Assembly (NCBI GenBank): GCA_963830205.1
Contig: CAWHLP010000019.1
Span: forward strand, 17,281-81,280
Source: CAVSRC01 sp963830205
GTDB taxonomy: Bacteria > Pseudomonadota > Alphaproteobacteria > Rhizobiales > Kaistiaceae
Length of the DNA stretch: 64,000 nucleotides
Direction of reading: 5' to 3'
The notes under the pieces were generated by a model. That model worked only from the letters and a program-made list of their open reading frames with translations. It had not been told where the DNA came from and did no database searches. The position numbers and the translations under genes were made by a program. Shown here in pieces: positions 51,720 to 61,571 of this stretch (its first letter is position 1; the number at the start of each line of letters is the position of its first letter).

Positions 51720-51753
51720 AGCGCGTCGGCCTGGTGGCCGGCGCGCTTTTTTT
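51720..51753 (+). terminator. Intrinsic terminator after lon
   Basis: AGCGCGTCGGCC-TGGT-GGCCGGCGCGCT forms a 12-bp GC-rich stem and is followed by a run of T. It is 20 bp beyond the lon stop. Confidence 0.92.
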
Positions 51754-51889
51754 GTGCGCGGGGCAATTTCGATCAAAATCGCGGGATTCCGCCGTTTTTG
51801 CTTGCCAGAGGCGTTTTTTGGCAGGACTGTCCACGGCGAAGTCGACGGCGCGAATCGCTTTCGGCTCTGACGAGGGAAAGGGAGTTTCC

Positions 51890-52165
51890 ATGAACAAGAA
51901 TGATCTGATCGCGGCTGTGGCTGAACGGACCGGCATGTCCAAGGCTGGGGCCGGACAGGCAGTCGATGCGACCTTCGATGCGATCACTGATTCACTGAAG
52001 GCGGGCAATGAAGTGAAGATCATTGGGTTCGGCAACTTCGCGGTCGCCAAGCGCGCCGCCAGCGTCGGACGCAATCCGCGCACCGGCGAGGCGATCAACA
52101 TCGCCGCGTCGAAAACCCCAAAGTTCAAGGCCGGCAAAGGCCTCAAGGACGCAGTCAACCGCTAG
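51890..52165 (+). CDS. hup: DNA-binding protein HU
   Basis: 91 residues from ATG 51890, preceded by GGGAAAGGGAG. It starts MNKNDLIAAVAERTGMSKAG and has GFGNFAVAKRAASVGRNPRT with the HU DNA-binding arm (GRNPRTGEAINIAAS) and a PKFKAGKGLKDAVN tail. It is a nucleoid-associated histone-like protein. An hup gene following lon is a common arrangement. Confidence 0.96.
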   Translation: MNKNDLIAAVAERTGMSKAGAGQAVDATFDAITDSLKAGNEVKIIGFGNFAVAKRAASVGRNPRTGEAINIAASKTPKFKAGKGLKDAVNR

Positions 52166-52188
52166 CCGCGACAACCCGTTTTCCCGAC

Positions 52189-52212
52189 AGGCCCCGCGCT
52201 CGCGCGGGGCCT
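52189..52212 (+). terminator. Intrinsic terminator after hup
   Basis: AGGCCCCGCG-CTCG-CGCGGGGCCT is a perfect 10-bp stem with a 4-nt loop, starting 23 bp after the hup stop. The following T-run is short (TTGT), so termination may be partial. Confidence 0.65.
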
Positions 52213-52301
52213 TGTCGTCCGCACGGGGTCGCGCGTGAGCAGCGCCGCGCCGAAACCGGCCTTGCACAGCCGGGGACTGGCCGCCTAAATGCCGCAAGGG
52301 C

Positions 52302-52377
52302 GGGCGGTTAGCTCAGTTGGTAGAGCGCCACGTTTACACCGTGGATGTCGGGGGTTCGAGTCCCTCACCGCCCACCA
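52302..52377 (+). tRNA. tRNA-Val (TAC)
   Basis: Acceptor GGGCGGT, D-arm AGCTCAGTTGGTAGAGC, anticodon stem CCACG/CGTGG with loop TTTACAC (anticodon TAC), T-loop GGTTCGAGTCC and encoded CCA. 76 nt. Confidence 0.96.
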
Positions 52378-52571
52378 GCCCGGTGCTTGTCCGGCACGAA
52401 ACGTCACCCATGTTTTGGGTCGCTCGCGCTGTGCGTCGCGGGGATGGTTCCGCGCGGCCAGCGGCGATTTCGGCCTGGCGTCGCCCGGTCGGCTTTGACA
52501 AATCCTTGACTTGGCAGGGGCGCTCGCTTAACTCCTGCCGGCGCGCTGCAACGGCGCGCCAGAACGCCCGC

Positions 52572-52648
52572 GGGGGCGTAGCTCAGTTGGTTAGAGTGCC
52601 GGCCTGTCACGCCGGAGGTCGCGGGTTCGAGCCCCGTCGCTCCCGCCA
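52572..52648 (+). tRNA. tRNA-Asp (GTC)
   Basis: Acceptor GGGGGCG pairs with CGCTCCC (one G-T pair), D-arm AGCTCAGTTGGTTAGAG, anticodon loop CTGTCAC (anticodon GTC), T-loop GGTTCGAGCCC and encoded CCA. 77 nt. Nothing else is seen between it and tRNA-Val. Confidence 0.96.
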
Positions 52649-52682
52649 GTTCTCACCGAAATCGCCCAGTTCTGCCGTTCTC

Positions 52683-53144
52683 TCACCGGCCGACCACGAT
52701 GGCGTTGCGGAGCGCGACCGGGCGGTCGACGCGGCGCAGCCGCTCGATGCCTTCGCCCGTGCCCATGACATGGACCGTGCCGTAGCCCAGCAGCCGCCCC
52801 CACAGCGACTGGTCGACGGTCACCGACTCGACCTTCTCCATGTTCATTTCCGCCGTGTGGCGGCGGATGAAGCCGGTCTTGTAAATCACCCTGAAATTGG
52901 TCACCGCGATTTCCGTGATCCACTGGTCGAACCATGCCTTGGCCGCGTAGGCAAGCGCGGCGGCGATCATGATCGCGGCGACGATCCAGGCGATCTTGGC
53001 AAATTCCGGCAGGGCGAACGCTGCGGCCGCCGCGGCCAGGGCCAGTGCGGCGAAGAAGATCGCCGAGCCGTAGATGATCCAGTGAAGCCTGCCGCGATAG
53101 ATCACCGTCTCGTTCGGCTGCAGGACGCTGTTGACATAGCTCAT
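52683..53144 (-). CDS. PH-domain (bPH2/DUF304) membrane protein
   Basis: 153 residues. It starts MSYVNSVLQPNETVIYRGRL, with two hydrophobic helices (residues about 24-70), then the bacterial PH-like domain (ITEIAVTNFRVIYKTGFIRR; MNMEKVESVTVDQSLWGRLLG; GTVHVMGTGEG). Members of this YdbS-like family are of uncertain function. It is divergent from the nuo operon. Confidence 0.85.
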   Translation of the reverse strand: MSYVNSVLQPNETVIYRGRLHWIIYGSAIFFAALALAAAAAAFALPEFAKIAWIVAAIMIAAALAYAAKAWFDQWITEIAVTNFRVIYKTGFIRRHTAEMNMEKVESVTVDQSLWGRLLGYGTVHVMGTGEGIERLRRVDRPVALRNAIVVGR

Positions 53145-53435
53145 GTCCGCCCCTCCGCTTGGCGGCCGCGATGGTAGGTTCGCGTTTCGGCGATTGCAAC
53201 GAAGGGTGGCGGCGATTGGGGCGATTGTTGCGCGTCATTGTGACTTGCGACTCCCCGTCTGCTCGGCTAAGCCACCGGCACTTTCTTCACAGCCTGGAAC
53301 CCCTACAGGGTCAGGCTGGCCATCGCGGCATCCGGCTAGGCAGGGGGCGGCCTTGCCGCTATGCTGCAGCGCGATAAATTGATGCTGGGGCGGGGTCCGC
53401 GGGTCCTTTGGGGACCGCGGCGACCGGAGAGCGGA

Positions 53436-53801
53436 ATGGAAAGCCTGCTGAGTGCCTATCTGCCGGTCGTGGTGTTCATGGGCATCGCGGCGATCATCGG
53501 CCTGGCGCTGCTCGTTGCCCCCTTCATCATCGCCTACAAGAACCCCGACCCGGAGAAGCTGTCGGCCTATGAGTGCGGCTTCGCCGCCTTCGACGACGCG
53601 CGCATGCAGTTCGACATCCGCTTCTACCTGGTCGCCATCCTGTTCATCATCTTCGACCTCGAGGTCGCCTTTCTCTTCCCCTGGGCGATCTCCTTCGGCG
53701 CGCTCGGCTGGGCGGGCTTCTGGTCGATGATGGTCTTCCTCGCCGTCCTGACCATCGGTTTCATCTACGAGTGGCGCAAGGGAGCGCTCGAATGGGATTG
53801 A
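53436..53801 (+). CDS. nuoA: NADH-quinone oxidoreductase subunit A
   Basis: 121 residues with three membrane helices and the conserved segment KLSAYECGFAAFDDARMQFD followed by IRFYLVAILFIIFDLEVAFL. It is a small membrane-arm subunit of complex I near the quinone site. ATG 53436 has GGAGAGCGGA upstream. It overlaps nuoB by 10 nt and heads the operon. Confidence 0.96.
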   Translation: MESLLSAYLPVVVFMGIAAIIGLALLVAPFIIAYKNPDPEKLSAYECGFAAFDDARMQFDIRFYLVAILFIIFDLEVAFLFPWAISFGALGWAGFWSMMVFLAVLTIGFIYEWRKGALEWD

Positions 53802-54352
53802 CCGCGCCCGCCGACAAGCCGCTGGTCACTGCTGCCGGCCGGCCGCTCCAGCGCAACACCGACCCCTATTTCGTCGAGATCAACAACGAGCTCGCCGACA
53901 AGGGCTTCCTGGTCGCCGCCGCCGACGACCTGATCACCTGGGCGCGCACCGGCTCGCTGATGTGGATGACCTTCGGGCTGGCCTGCTGCGCCGTCGAGAT
54001 GATGCAGGCTTCGATGCCGCGCTACGACGTCGAGCGCTTCGGCTTCGCACCGCGCGCCTCGCCGCGCCAGTCGGACGTGATGATCGTCGCCGGCACGCTG
54101 ACCAACAAGATGGCGCCGGCGCTGCGCAAGGTCTACGACCAGATGCCGGAGCCGCGCTACGTCATCTCGATGGGCAGTTGCGCCAACGGCGGCGGCTACT
54201 ACCACTATTCCTATTCGGTCGTGCGCGGCTGCGACCGCATCGTACCGGTCGATATCTACGTGCCCGGCTGTCCGCCGACCGCCGAGGCCCTGGTCTACGG
54301 CGTCCTTCTCCTGCAGAAGAAGATCCGGCGCACCGGGACGATCGAACGCTAG
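53792..54352 (+). CDS. nuoB: NADH-quinone oxidoreductase subunit B
   Basis: 186 residues. It binds cluster N2, the last Fe-S centre before quinone, through the CC pair in FGLACCAVEMMQAS and the cysteines in VISMGSCANGGGYYH and IYVPGCPPTAEALV. It is a peripheral-arm subunit. The N-terminal 25 residues are variable as usual. It overlaps nuoA, consistent with translational coupling. Confidence 0.97.
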   Translation: MGLTAPADKPLVTAAGRPLQRNTDPYFVEINNELADKGFLVAAADDLITWARTGSLMWMTFGLACCAVEMMQASMPRYDVERFGFAPRASPRQSDVMIVAGTLTNKMAPALRKVYDQMPEPRYVISMGSCANGGGYYHYSYSVVRGCDRIVPVDIYVPGCPPTAEALVYGVLLLQKKIRRTGTIER

Positions 54353-54374
54353 CGCGGTCAGGGGGACCGGGGCA

Positions 54375-54978
54375 TTGGACGAGACACTTCAGGAGCTCGG
54401 AGATTACATCGCGGCTCAGCGCGGCGATGTCGTCGCCGACTGGCAGGTGGCCTACGGTGAGCTCACCGTCACCGTTGCGGCCAACGAGATCGTGCCGTTC
54501 GTGCGCTTCCTGCGCGACGACCCGCGGCTCGCCTTCATCAACCTCACCGACGTGTGCGGGGTCGACTGGCCGCAGCGCGAGAAGCGCTTCGACGTGGTCT
54601 ATCATTTCCTCAGCCCGCGCCAGAACATCCGCATCCGCGTCAAGGTGGCGACCGACGAAGAAACGCCGGTGCCCTCGATCACGCCGGTCTTCCCCGGCGC
54701 CGACTGGTTCGAGCGCGAGGCCTACGACTTCTACGGCATCCTCTTCACCGGCCACCCGGACCTGCGCCGCATCCTCACCGACTACGGCTTCGAAGGGCAT
54801 CCTCTGCGCAAGGACTTCCCGCTCACGGGCTACGTCGAGGTGCGTTACGACGACGAGCAGAAGCGGGTGGTCTACGAGCCGGTGCGGCTCGCCCAGGAGT
54901 TCCGCGATTTCGATTTCCTCTCGCCATGGGAAGGCACGCGAGTACGTGCTGCCGGGCGATGAGAAGGCGAAGCAGTAA
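54375..54978 (+). CDS. nuoC: NADH-quinone oxidoreductase subunit C (one frame break near the end)
   Basis: 30-kDa-type subunit of about 200 residues. Typical stretches are LTDVCGVDWPQREKRFDVVY, FPGADWFEREAYDFYGILF and RRILTDYGFEGHPLRKDFPL, then GYVEVRYDDEQKRVVYEPV. The end is shifted: DFLSPWEG is followed in the next frame by EYVLPGDEKAKQ and a TAA at 54976-54978, which is the normal C-terminus. One extra base near 54935 explains it. The start is TTG 54375. The stop overlaps the nuoD ATG (TAATG). Confidence 0.93.
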
Positions 54979-56168
54979 TGTCTGAGACCGACGTCCGCAC
55001 CTTCAACATCAATTTCGGGCCGCAGCACCCGGCGGCGCACGGCGTGCTGCGCCTGGTGCTCGAGCTCGACGGCGAGATTGTCGAGCGCGTCGACCCGCAT
55101 ATCGGACTCTTGCATCGCGGCACCGAGAAGCTGATCGAGCACAAGACCTATCTCCAGGCCGTGCCCTATTTCGACCGGCTCGACTACGTCGCGCCGATGA
55201 ACCAGGAGCATGCCTTCGCGCTTGCGGTGGAGAAGCTGCTCGGCATCACCGTGCCGCGCCGTGGCCAGCTGATCCGCGTGCTCTATTGCGAGATCGGCCG
55301 GATTCTCAACCACCTCCTCAACGTCACCACCCACGCGCTCGACGTCGGTGCGCTCACCCCGCCGCTGTGGGGCTTCGAGGAGCGCGAGAAGCTCATGGTC
55401 TTCTACGAGCGCGCCAGCGGCAGCCGCATGCATGCGGCCTATTTCCGCCCCGGCGGTGTGCATCAGGACCTGCCGCAGGCGCTCATCGACGATATCGGCG
55501 CCTTCTGCGACACCTTCCCCAAGGTGCTCGACGACATCCACGGCCTCCTGACCGACAACCGCATCTTCAAGCAGCGCAACGTCGATATCGGCTTGGTCAG
55601 CCTGGAGGATGCCTGGAAGTGGGGCTTCTCCGGCGTCATGGTGCGCGGCTCGGGTGCGGCCTGGGATCTGCGCAAGGCGCAGCCCTACGAGTGCTACGCC
55701 GAGATGGATTTCGATATTCCCGTCGGCAAGAACGGCGACTGCTACGACCGGTATCTCATCCGCATGGAGGAGATGGCCCAGTCGGTGAAGATCATGAAGC
55801 AGGCGATCGCCAAGCTGAACGAGCCCGCGGGCAAGGGGCCGGTCACCTCCGATGACGGCAAGGTGGTGCCGCCCAGCCGCGGCGAGATGAAGCGCTCGAT
55901 GGAAGCGCTCATCCATCATTTCAAGCTCTACACCGAGGGCTATCACGTGCCTGCCGGCGAGGTTTACGCCGCGGTCGAGGCGCCCAAGGGCGAATTCGGC
56001 GTCTATCTCGTCGCCGACGGCAGCAACAAGCCCTACCGCTGCAAGATCAAGGCGCCGGGCTTCGCCCATCTCTCCGCCATGGACCACATGACCCGCGGCC
56101 ACATGCTCGCCGACGTCACCGCGGTCCTCGCCTCGCTCGACATCGTCTTCGGGGAGGTCGATCGATGA
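54978..56168 (+). CDS. nuoD: NADH-quinone oxidoreductase subunit D
   Basis: 396 residues. 49-kDa subunit lining the quinone pocket. It begins VRTFNINFGPQHPAAHGVLR and contains VDPHIGLLHRGTEKLIEHKT, LDYVAPMNQEHAFALAVEKL and APGFAHLSAMDHMTRGHMLA, all hallmarks. The C-terminus is DIVFGEVDR-stop; the bases coding for GEVDR are part of a 15-bp sequence repeated at 56677-56691, after the DUF559 cassette. Confidence 0.97.
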   Translation: MSETDVRTFNINFGPQHPAAHGVLRLVLELDGEIVERVDPHIGLLHRGTEKLIEHKTYLQAVPYFDRLDYVAPMNQEHAFALAVEKLLGITVPRRGQLIRVLYCEIGRILNHLLNVTTHALDVGALTPPLWGFEEREKLMVFYERASGSRMHAAYFRPGGVHQDLPQALIDDIGAFCDTFPKVLDDIHGLLTDNRIFKQRNVDIGLVSLEDAWKWGFSGVMVRGSGAAWDLRKAQPYECYAEMDFDIPVGKNGDCYDRYLIRMEEMAQSVKIMKQAIAKLNEPAGKGPVTSDDGKVVPPSRGEMKRSMEALIHHFKLYTEGYHVPAGEVYAAVEAPKGEFGVYLVADGSNKPYRCKIKAPGFAHLSAMDHMTRGHMLADVTAVLASLDIVFGEVDR

Positions 56169-56695
56169 GGATAGCGCTGAATGGTGAGGCTGGCACCACC
56201 TCCCCCTGGAAGGGGGAGGTCGACGCGAAGCGTCGGGTGGGGGTCAAGCAAGCCAGCCGATTTAGCCGCACCGTGGCCAAGACGGCACGAGCGCGTCGAT
56301 TGAGACGGGCGATGACCGATGCCGAGGCAAAGCTATGGAGCCATCTTCGCGGTGGACAAATGCGCGGTCTTTCATTTCGCAGGCAGCACCCTAAGGGCGA
56401 CTACGTTCTGGACTTCTATTGTGCAGAGGTCCGATTGGCGGTCGAGGTGGATGGTGGTCAGCACGGACTGCCGGCCACAGCAGCTCACGACCGGGGACGG
56501 ACGAACTGGTTGGTGCAAAACCGGATCACGGTGCTCCGCTTCTGGAACCATGACGTGCTGACCAATGTTGCCGGCGTAATTGAAGAGATTGACCGGACCG
56601 TCGCGGGGTTGGTTCCGGCGACCCCCACCCGGCCGGCTGCGCCGACCGACCTCCCCCTTTCAGGGGGAGGGAGAACCGGGGAGGTCGATCGCTAA
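56165..56695 (+). CDS. DUF559 Vsr-like endonuclease-domain protein in the nuo operon
   Basis: 176 residues as opened from ATG 56165, which overlaps the nuoD stop. The true start may be GTG 56273 or ATG 56312, because the first 35-50 residues are translated repeat. The core RRAMTDAEAKLWSHLRGGQM, then GLSFRRQHPKGDYVLDFYC and VRLAVEVDGGQHGLPA, is the DUF559 fold related to very-short-patch-repair endonucleases, with acidic residues in LDFYC and VEVDGGQ. The last 25 residues are again repeat, ending GEVDR like NuoD. Its role in complex I is doubtful; a selfish or defence role is more likely. Confidence 0.8.
   Translation: MRIALNGEAGTTSPWKGEVDAKRRVGVKQASRFSRTVAKTARARRLRRAMTDAEAKLWSHLRGGQMRGLSFRRQHPKGDYVLDFYCAEVRLAVEVDGGQHGLPATAAHDRGRTNWLVQNRITVLRFWNHDVLTNVAGVIEEIDRTVAGLVPATPTRPAAPTDLPLSGGGRTGEVDR
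56198..56245 (+). repeat. Left palindromic repeat of the DUF559 cassette
   Basis: ACCTCCCCCT-GGA-AGGGGGAGGT forms one hairpin, CGACGC-GAA-GCGTCG a second, then GGTGGGGGTC. This matches the dispersed rhizobial intergenic repeat type. The right copy (56620-56670) is in inverted orientation. Confidence 0.85.
56620..56670 (-). repeat. Right palindromic repeat of the DUF559 cassette (inverted copy)
   Basis: GACCCCCACCC, then a CCGGCTGCGCCGACCG stretch, then CCTCCCCCT-TTC-AGGGGGAGG. It is the reverse complement of the left copy with an enlarged middle hairpin. The two could pair across the DUF559 gene. Confidence 0.85.
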
Positions 56696-57568
56696 ATGGC
56701 CGTCCGTCGTCTCGCCGAGAAGCAGCCCGAGAGCTTCGCCTTCACGCCCGCCAATCTGGAATGGGCGAAGAAGGAGATGGCCAAGTACCCCGAGGGCCGC
56801 CAGGCCTCTGCGGTGATCTCGCTGCTGTGGCGCGCCCAGGAGCAGGAAGGCTGGGTCACCGAGCCGGCGGTCCGCGCCATCGCCCGGTTGCTCGGCATGG
56901 CCCATATCCGCGTGCTCGAAGTCGCCACCTTCTACACCATGTTCAACCTGGAGCCGGTCGGCGCCAAGGCGCACATCCAGGTGTGCGGAACGACGCCGTG
57001 CTGGCTGAGGGGCGCCAACGACCTCAAGGAGGTCTGCAAGCGCAGGATCGGCGCCGATCACCATGTCTCGGCCGACGGCGATTTCTCGTGGGAAGAGGTC
57101 GAGTGCCTCGGCGCCTGCGTGAATGCGCCGCTGGTGCAGATCGGCGCGGACACCTACGAGGACCTGACGGCGGAGAGCTTCGAGAAGCTCATCGACGACA
57201 TCGCTGCCGGCAGTCCGCTCAAGCCCGGCACCCAGATCGACCGCCAGTTCTCGGCGCCCATCGGCGGGCCGACGACGCTGACCGACGTCATCGCCTCTGC
57301 CGACGGAGCCGTCGTCGAGGCGGTGCAGCCGCAGGGGATGGCGGCGCCGCGCGACGGTAAGGCCGACGACCTCAAGCGCATCTCCGGCATCGGCCCCAAG
57401 ATCGAGGAGATGCTCAACGCCCGCGGCATCTTCCACTACGACCAGATCGCCGGCTGGAACGAGGCCGAGATCGCCTGGGTCGACAGCGACCTGAAGTTCA
57501 AGGGCCGCATCCGGCGCGAGGACTGGATCGGCCAGGCCAAGACTTCTGGCATCCGGCGGCGCGACTGA
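56696..57568 (+). CDS. nuoE: NADH-quinone oxidoreductase subunit E with HhH tail
   Basis: 290 residues. The thioredoxin-like [2Fe-2S] domain (residues about 15-165) has cysteines in VQVCGTTPCWLRG and VECLGACVNAPLVQI. A linker of about 40 residues leads to a C-terminal helix-hairpin-helix domain (DDLKRISGIGPKIEEMLNAR; GRIRREDWIGQA). This long form is typical of alphaproteobacterial NuoE; E. coli NuoE lacks the tail. It carries cluster N1a in the NADH-oxidising module with NuoF. Confidence 0.96.
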   Translation: MAVRRLAEKQPESFAFTPANLEWAKKEMAKYPEGRQASAVISLLWRAQEQEGWVTEPAVRAIARLLGMAHIRVLEVATFYTMFNLEPVGAKAHIQVCGTTPCWLRGANDLKEVCKRRIGADHHVSADGDFSWEEVECLGACVNAPLVQIGADTYEDLTAESFEKLIDDIAAGSPLKPGTQIDRQFSAPIGGPTTLTDVIASADGAVVEAVQPQGMAAPRDGKADDLKRISGIGPKIEEMLNARGIFHYDQIAGWNEAEIAWVDSDLKFKGRIRREDWIGQAKTSGIRRRD

Positions 57569-57614
57569 TTTCGCCCGCCGCTCCGACGCCGGCCAAGGAA
57601 AGACCTGAAGACCG

Positions 57615-58925
<1,311 letters not shown>

Positions 58926-58931
58926 GGCGGC

Positions 58932-59468
58932 ATGAGCGACACCCGCCATCTTGCGGAATTCAACGTGGCGCGGATCGCCTATCCGCTCGACGATCCGCGC
59001 ATGGCCGAGTTCGTGGAGAACGTCGACCGGGTCAACAAGCTCGCGGAGCAGATCGACGGCTTCGTCTGGCGGCTTCAGGATTACAGCGGCCACGCCATGA
59101 ACATGCGGGTCTACGACGACCCCACCATCCTGCCCAACCTGACCCTGTGGCGGAGCGTCGAAGGGCTGGAGCGCTTCATCTGGCAGACTGTGCACGGGCG
59201 TTTCTACCGCCGGCGCGAGACCTGGTTCGTGCCCATGGAGACCCCGCTGGTGATGTGGTGGGTGGCGGCCGGCGAGCGCCCCGATATGGCCGAGGGCGTC
59301 CGGCGCCGCGATCACCTGATGGCGCATGGGCCGAGCGACTATGCCTTCGGCTGGGAGCAGCTGCCCAGCGCGGCTTTGTGGAAGACGCAGCGCGGTGTGA
59401 AGGCCGACGCGCGCGGCGCGGCGCGCCCTCAGGCGGCAGCGCCGACGATGATCGAGGCGGCGGAGTAG
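58932..59468 (+). CDS. DUF3291 protein inserted between nuoF and nuoG
   Basis: 178 residues. LAEFNVARIAYPLDDPRMAE, then FVWRLQDYSGHAMNMRVYDD, LWRSVEGLERFIWQTVHGRF and FVPMETPLVMWWVAAGERPD match the DUF3291 family (ferredoxin-like dimeric alpha-beta barrel fold, possible monooxygenase/ABM relatives). No catalytic function is established. It starts 7 bp after nuoF and ends 6 bp before nuoG. Its last 18 bp, including the stop, duplicate those of nuoF, suggesting that it entered the operon by insertion or recombination. Confidence 0.8.
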   Translation: MSDTRHLAEFNVARIAYPLDDPRMAEFVENVDRVNKLAEQIDGFVWRLQDYSGHAMNMRVYDDPTILPNLTLWRSVEGLERFIWQTVHGRFYRRRETWFVPMETPLVMWWVAAGERPDMAEGVRRRDHLMAHGPSDYAFGWEQLPSAALWKTQRGVKADARGAARPQAAAPTMIEAAE

Positions 59469-59470
59469 GG
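59453..59470 (+). repeat. 18-bp direct repeat at the DUF3291 stop (right copy)
   Basis: Identical to 58910-58927. Removing the 543 bp between the copies leaves nuoF ending normally with nuoG starting 6 bp downstream of its stop. Confidence 0.8.
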
Positions 59471-59473
59471 ACC

Positions 59474-61570
59474 ATGCCGGTAGTCAAGGTAGACGGCAAA
59501 GAAATCGACGTCCCCGCCGAGTTCACGCTGCTCCAGGCGTGCGAGGCGGCCGGCGCCGAAATTCCGCGCTTCTGCTTCCACGAGCGCCTGTCGATCGCCG
59601 GCAATTGCCGCATGTGCCTGATCGAGGTGAAGGGCGGCCCGCCCAAGCCGCAGGCAAGCTGCGCCATGGCCGTGCGCGACCTGCGCCCCGGCCCCAATGG
59701 CGAACCGCCGGAGATGTTCACCAAGTCCAAGATGGTGAAGAAGGCCCGCGAAGGGGTGATGGAGTTCCTGCTCATCAACCACCCGCTCGATTGCCCCATC
59801 TGCGATCAGGGCGGCGAGTGCGACCTGCAGGACCAGGCGATGGCCTATGGCGTCGACGGCAGCCGCTTCGAGGAGAACAAGCGCGCCGTCGAGGACAAGT
59901 ATATCGGGCCGCTGGTCAAGACGACCATGACCCGCTGCATCCAGTGCACGCGCTGCATCCGCTTCTCGGCCGAGGTCGCCGGCATCGAGGAGCTTGGGGC
60001 CATCGGCCGCGGCGAGGACATGGAGGTGACCAGCTACCTCGAGCGCGCCATGAGCTCGGAGCTGCAGGGCAACGTCATCGACCTTTGCCCGGTCGGCGCG
60101 CTCACCTCCAAGCCCTACGAGTTCCATGCCCGGCCGTGGGAGCTGATCAAGACGGAATCGATCGACGTCATGGATGCGGTCGGCTCGGCCATCCGCGTCG
60201 ACACCCGCGGCCGCGAGGTCATGCGCATCCTGCCGCGCCTCAACGAGGCGGTGAACGAGGAGTGGATCTCCGACAAGACCCGCTTCATCTGGGACGGCCT
60301 GAGGACCCAGCGCCTCGACAAGCCCTATGTCCGCCGCGACGGGCGCCTGGCGCCGGCGACCTGGGGCGAGGCCTTTGCCGCCATCGCCGACAAGGTGAAG
60401 GCGACCAAGCCGGAGCGTATCGGCGCACTGGTCGGCGACCTTGCCGCCGTCGAAGAGATCTTCGCGCTGCGCGAGCTGATGGGCGCGCTTGGCGTCAACA
60501 ACCTCGATTGCCGCGAGGTCGGCGACAAGCTCGACCCGGCGGCCGGCCGCGCCAGCTACATCTTCAACCCGACCATCGCCGGCATCGAGCAGGCGGATGC
60601 CATCCTCATCGTCGGCTCCAACCCGCGCCACGAGGCGGCGGTGCTCAATGCCCGCATCCGCAAGCGCTGGCGCGCCGGCGACGGCGTGCCGATCGGGCTG
60701 ATCGGCGAGGCGGTGGACCTCACCTATCCCTATGACTATCTCGGCGCCGGACCGCAGAGCCTGGCCGAGCTTGCCGGCGGCGCGTCCGCCTTCGGCAAGG
60801 CTCTGGCCGAGGCCAAGCGGCCGCTGATCCTGATCGGGCAGGGGGCGCTGGCCCGTCCCGACGGCCGCGAGGTTCTGGCGCTCGCCGCCAAGATCGCCAC
60901 CGCCGGCACCCGTGACGAGGGCTGGAACGGCCTTGCCGTCCTTCATACCGCGGCCGCCCGCGTCGGCGCGCTCGATCTCGGCTTCGTGCCGCGCAAGGGC
61001 GGCCTCGACACGGTAGGCATGGTCGCCGCCGCCGCCGCCGGCGAGATCGACCTGATCTTCCTGCTCGGCAACGATGCCATCGACATGCAGGCGCTCGGCT
61101 CCGCGTACGTCGTCTACATCGGCACCCACGGCGATGCCGGCGCCCATCGCGCCGACGTGATCCTGCCCGGCGCCGCTTACACTGAAAAATCAGCGACTTA
61201 CGTCAATACCGAGGGTCGTGTGCAGATGACCGAACGGGCGGCCTTCCCGCCCGGCGAGGCGCGCGAGGACTGGGCGATCCTGCGTGCGCTGTCCGATCGT
61301 CTTGAACATCGGCTGCCCTTCGATAGCCTCGCCGAGCTGCGCGCTGCCCTCTACGCCGCCCACCCGCACTTCATGCGCATCGACCAGATCGCGGCCGGCG
61401 CGCTCGATGACGTGCAGGCCCTGGCCGCGGGGGCCGGCAAGGCGAGCGGCGAGCCGTTCCGGAACGTCATCGGCGATTTCTATCTGACCAACGCAATCGC
61501 GCGCGCCTCCGCCGTGATGGCGGAGTGCTCGGCGCTGGCCGCCGGCAGGCTGGCAACGGCGGCGGAGTGA
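59474..61570 (+). CDS. nuoG: NADH-quinone oxidoreductase subunit G
   Basis: 698 residues. N-terminal [2Fe-2S] ligands are in IPRFCFHERLSIAGNCRMC, and the second and third clusters are in CPICDQGGECDLQDQAMAYG and TRCIQCTRCIRFSAEVAG. The molybdopterin-type fold follows without cofactor ligands. The long C-terminus contains AYTEKSATYVNTEGRVQMTE. It is the electron-input arm subunit. The frame is open upstream of ATG 59474, but the Shine-Dalgarno-containing start after the DUF3291 stop is the real one. Confidence 0.96.
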   Translation: MPVVKVDGKEIDVPAEFTLLQACEAAGAEIPRFCFHERLSIAGNCRMCLIEVKGGPPKPQASCAMAVRDLRPGPNGEPPEMFTKSKMVKKAREGVMEFLLINHPLDCPICDQGGECDLQDQAMAYGVDGSRFEENKRAVEDKYIGPLVKTTMTRCIQCTRCIRFSAEVAGIEELGAIGRGEDMEVTSYLERAMSSELQGNVIDLCPVGALTSKPYEFHARPWELIKTESIDVMDAVGSAIRVDTRGREVMRILPRLNEAVNEEWISDKTRFIWDGLRTQRLDKPYVRRDGRLAPATWGEAFAAIADKVKATKPERIGALVGDLAAVEEIFALRELMGALGVNNLDCREVGDKLDPAAGRASYIFNPTIAGIEQADAILIVGSNPRHEAAVLNARIRKRWRAGDGVPIGLIGEAVDLTYPYDYLGAGPQSLAELAGGASAFGKALAEAKRPLILIGQGALARPDGREVLALAAKIATAGTRDEGWNGLAVLHTAAARVGALDLGFVPRKGGLDTVGMVAAAAAGEIDLIFLLGNDAIDMQALGSAYVVYIGTHGDAGAHRADVILPGAAYTEKSATYVNTEGRVQMTERAAFPPGEAREDWAILRALSDRLEHRLPFDSLAELRAALYAAHPHFMRIDQIAAGALDDVQALAAGAGKASGEPFRNVIGDFYLTNAIARASAVMAECSALAAGRLATAAE

Positions 61571-61571
61571 C

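Larger units (their letters stand above)
56150..56691. mobile_element. DUF559 cassette inserted between nuoD and nuoE, 15-bp direct repeats
   Basis: CGGGGAGGTCGATCG occurs at 56150-56164 (end of nuoD) and again at 56677-56691, immediately before TAAATGG of nuoE. Removing 527 bp gives nuoD ending GEVDR-TAA directly before the nuoE ATG, so both neighbours stay intact with or without the insert. Inside are inverted copies of a palindromic repeat flanking a Vsr-like endonuclease gene. The duplication is seen directly; insertion is inferred. Confidence 0.7.
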
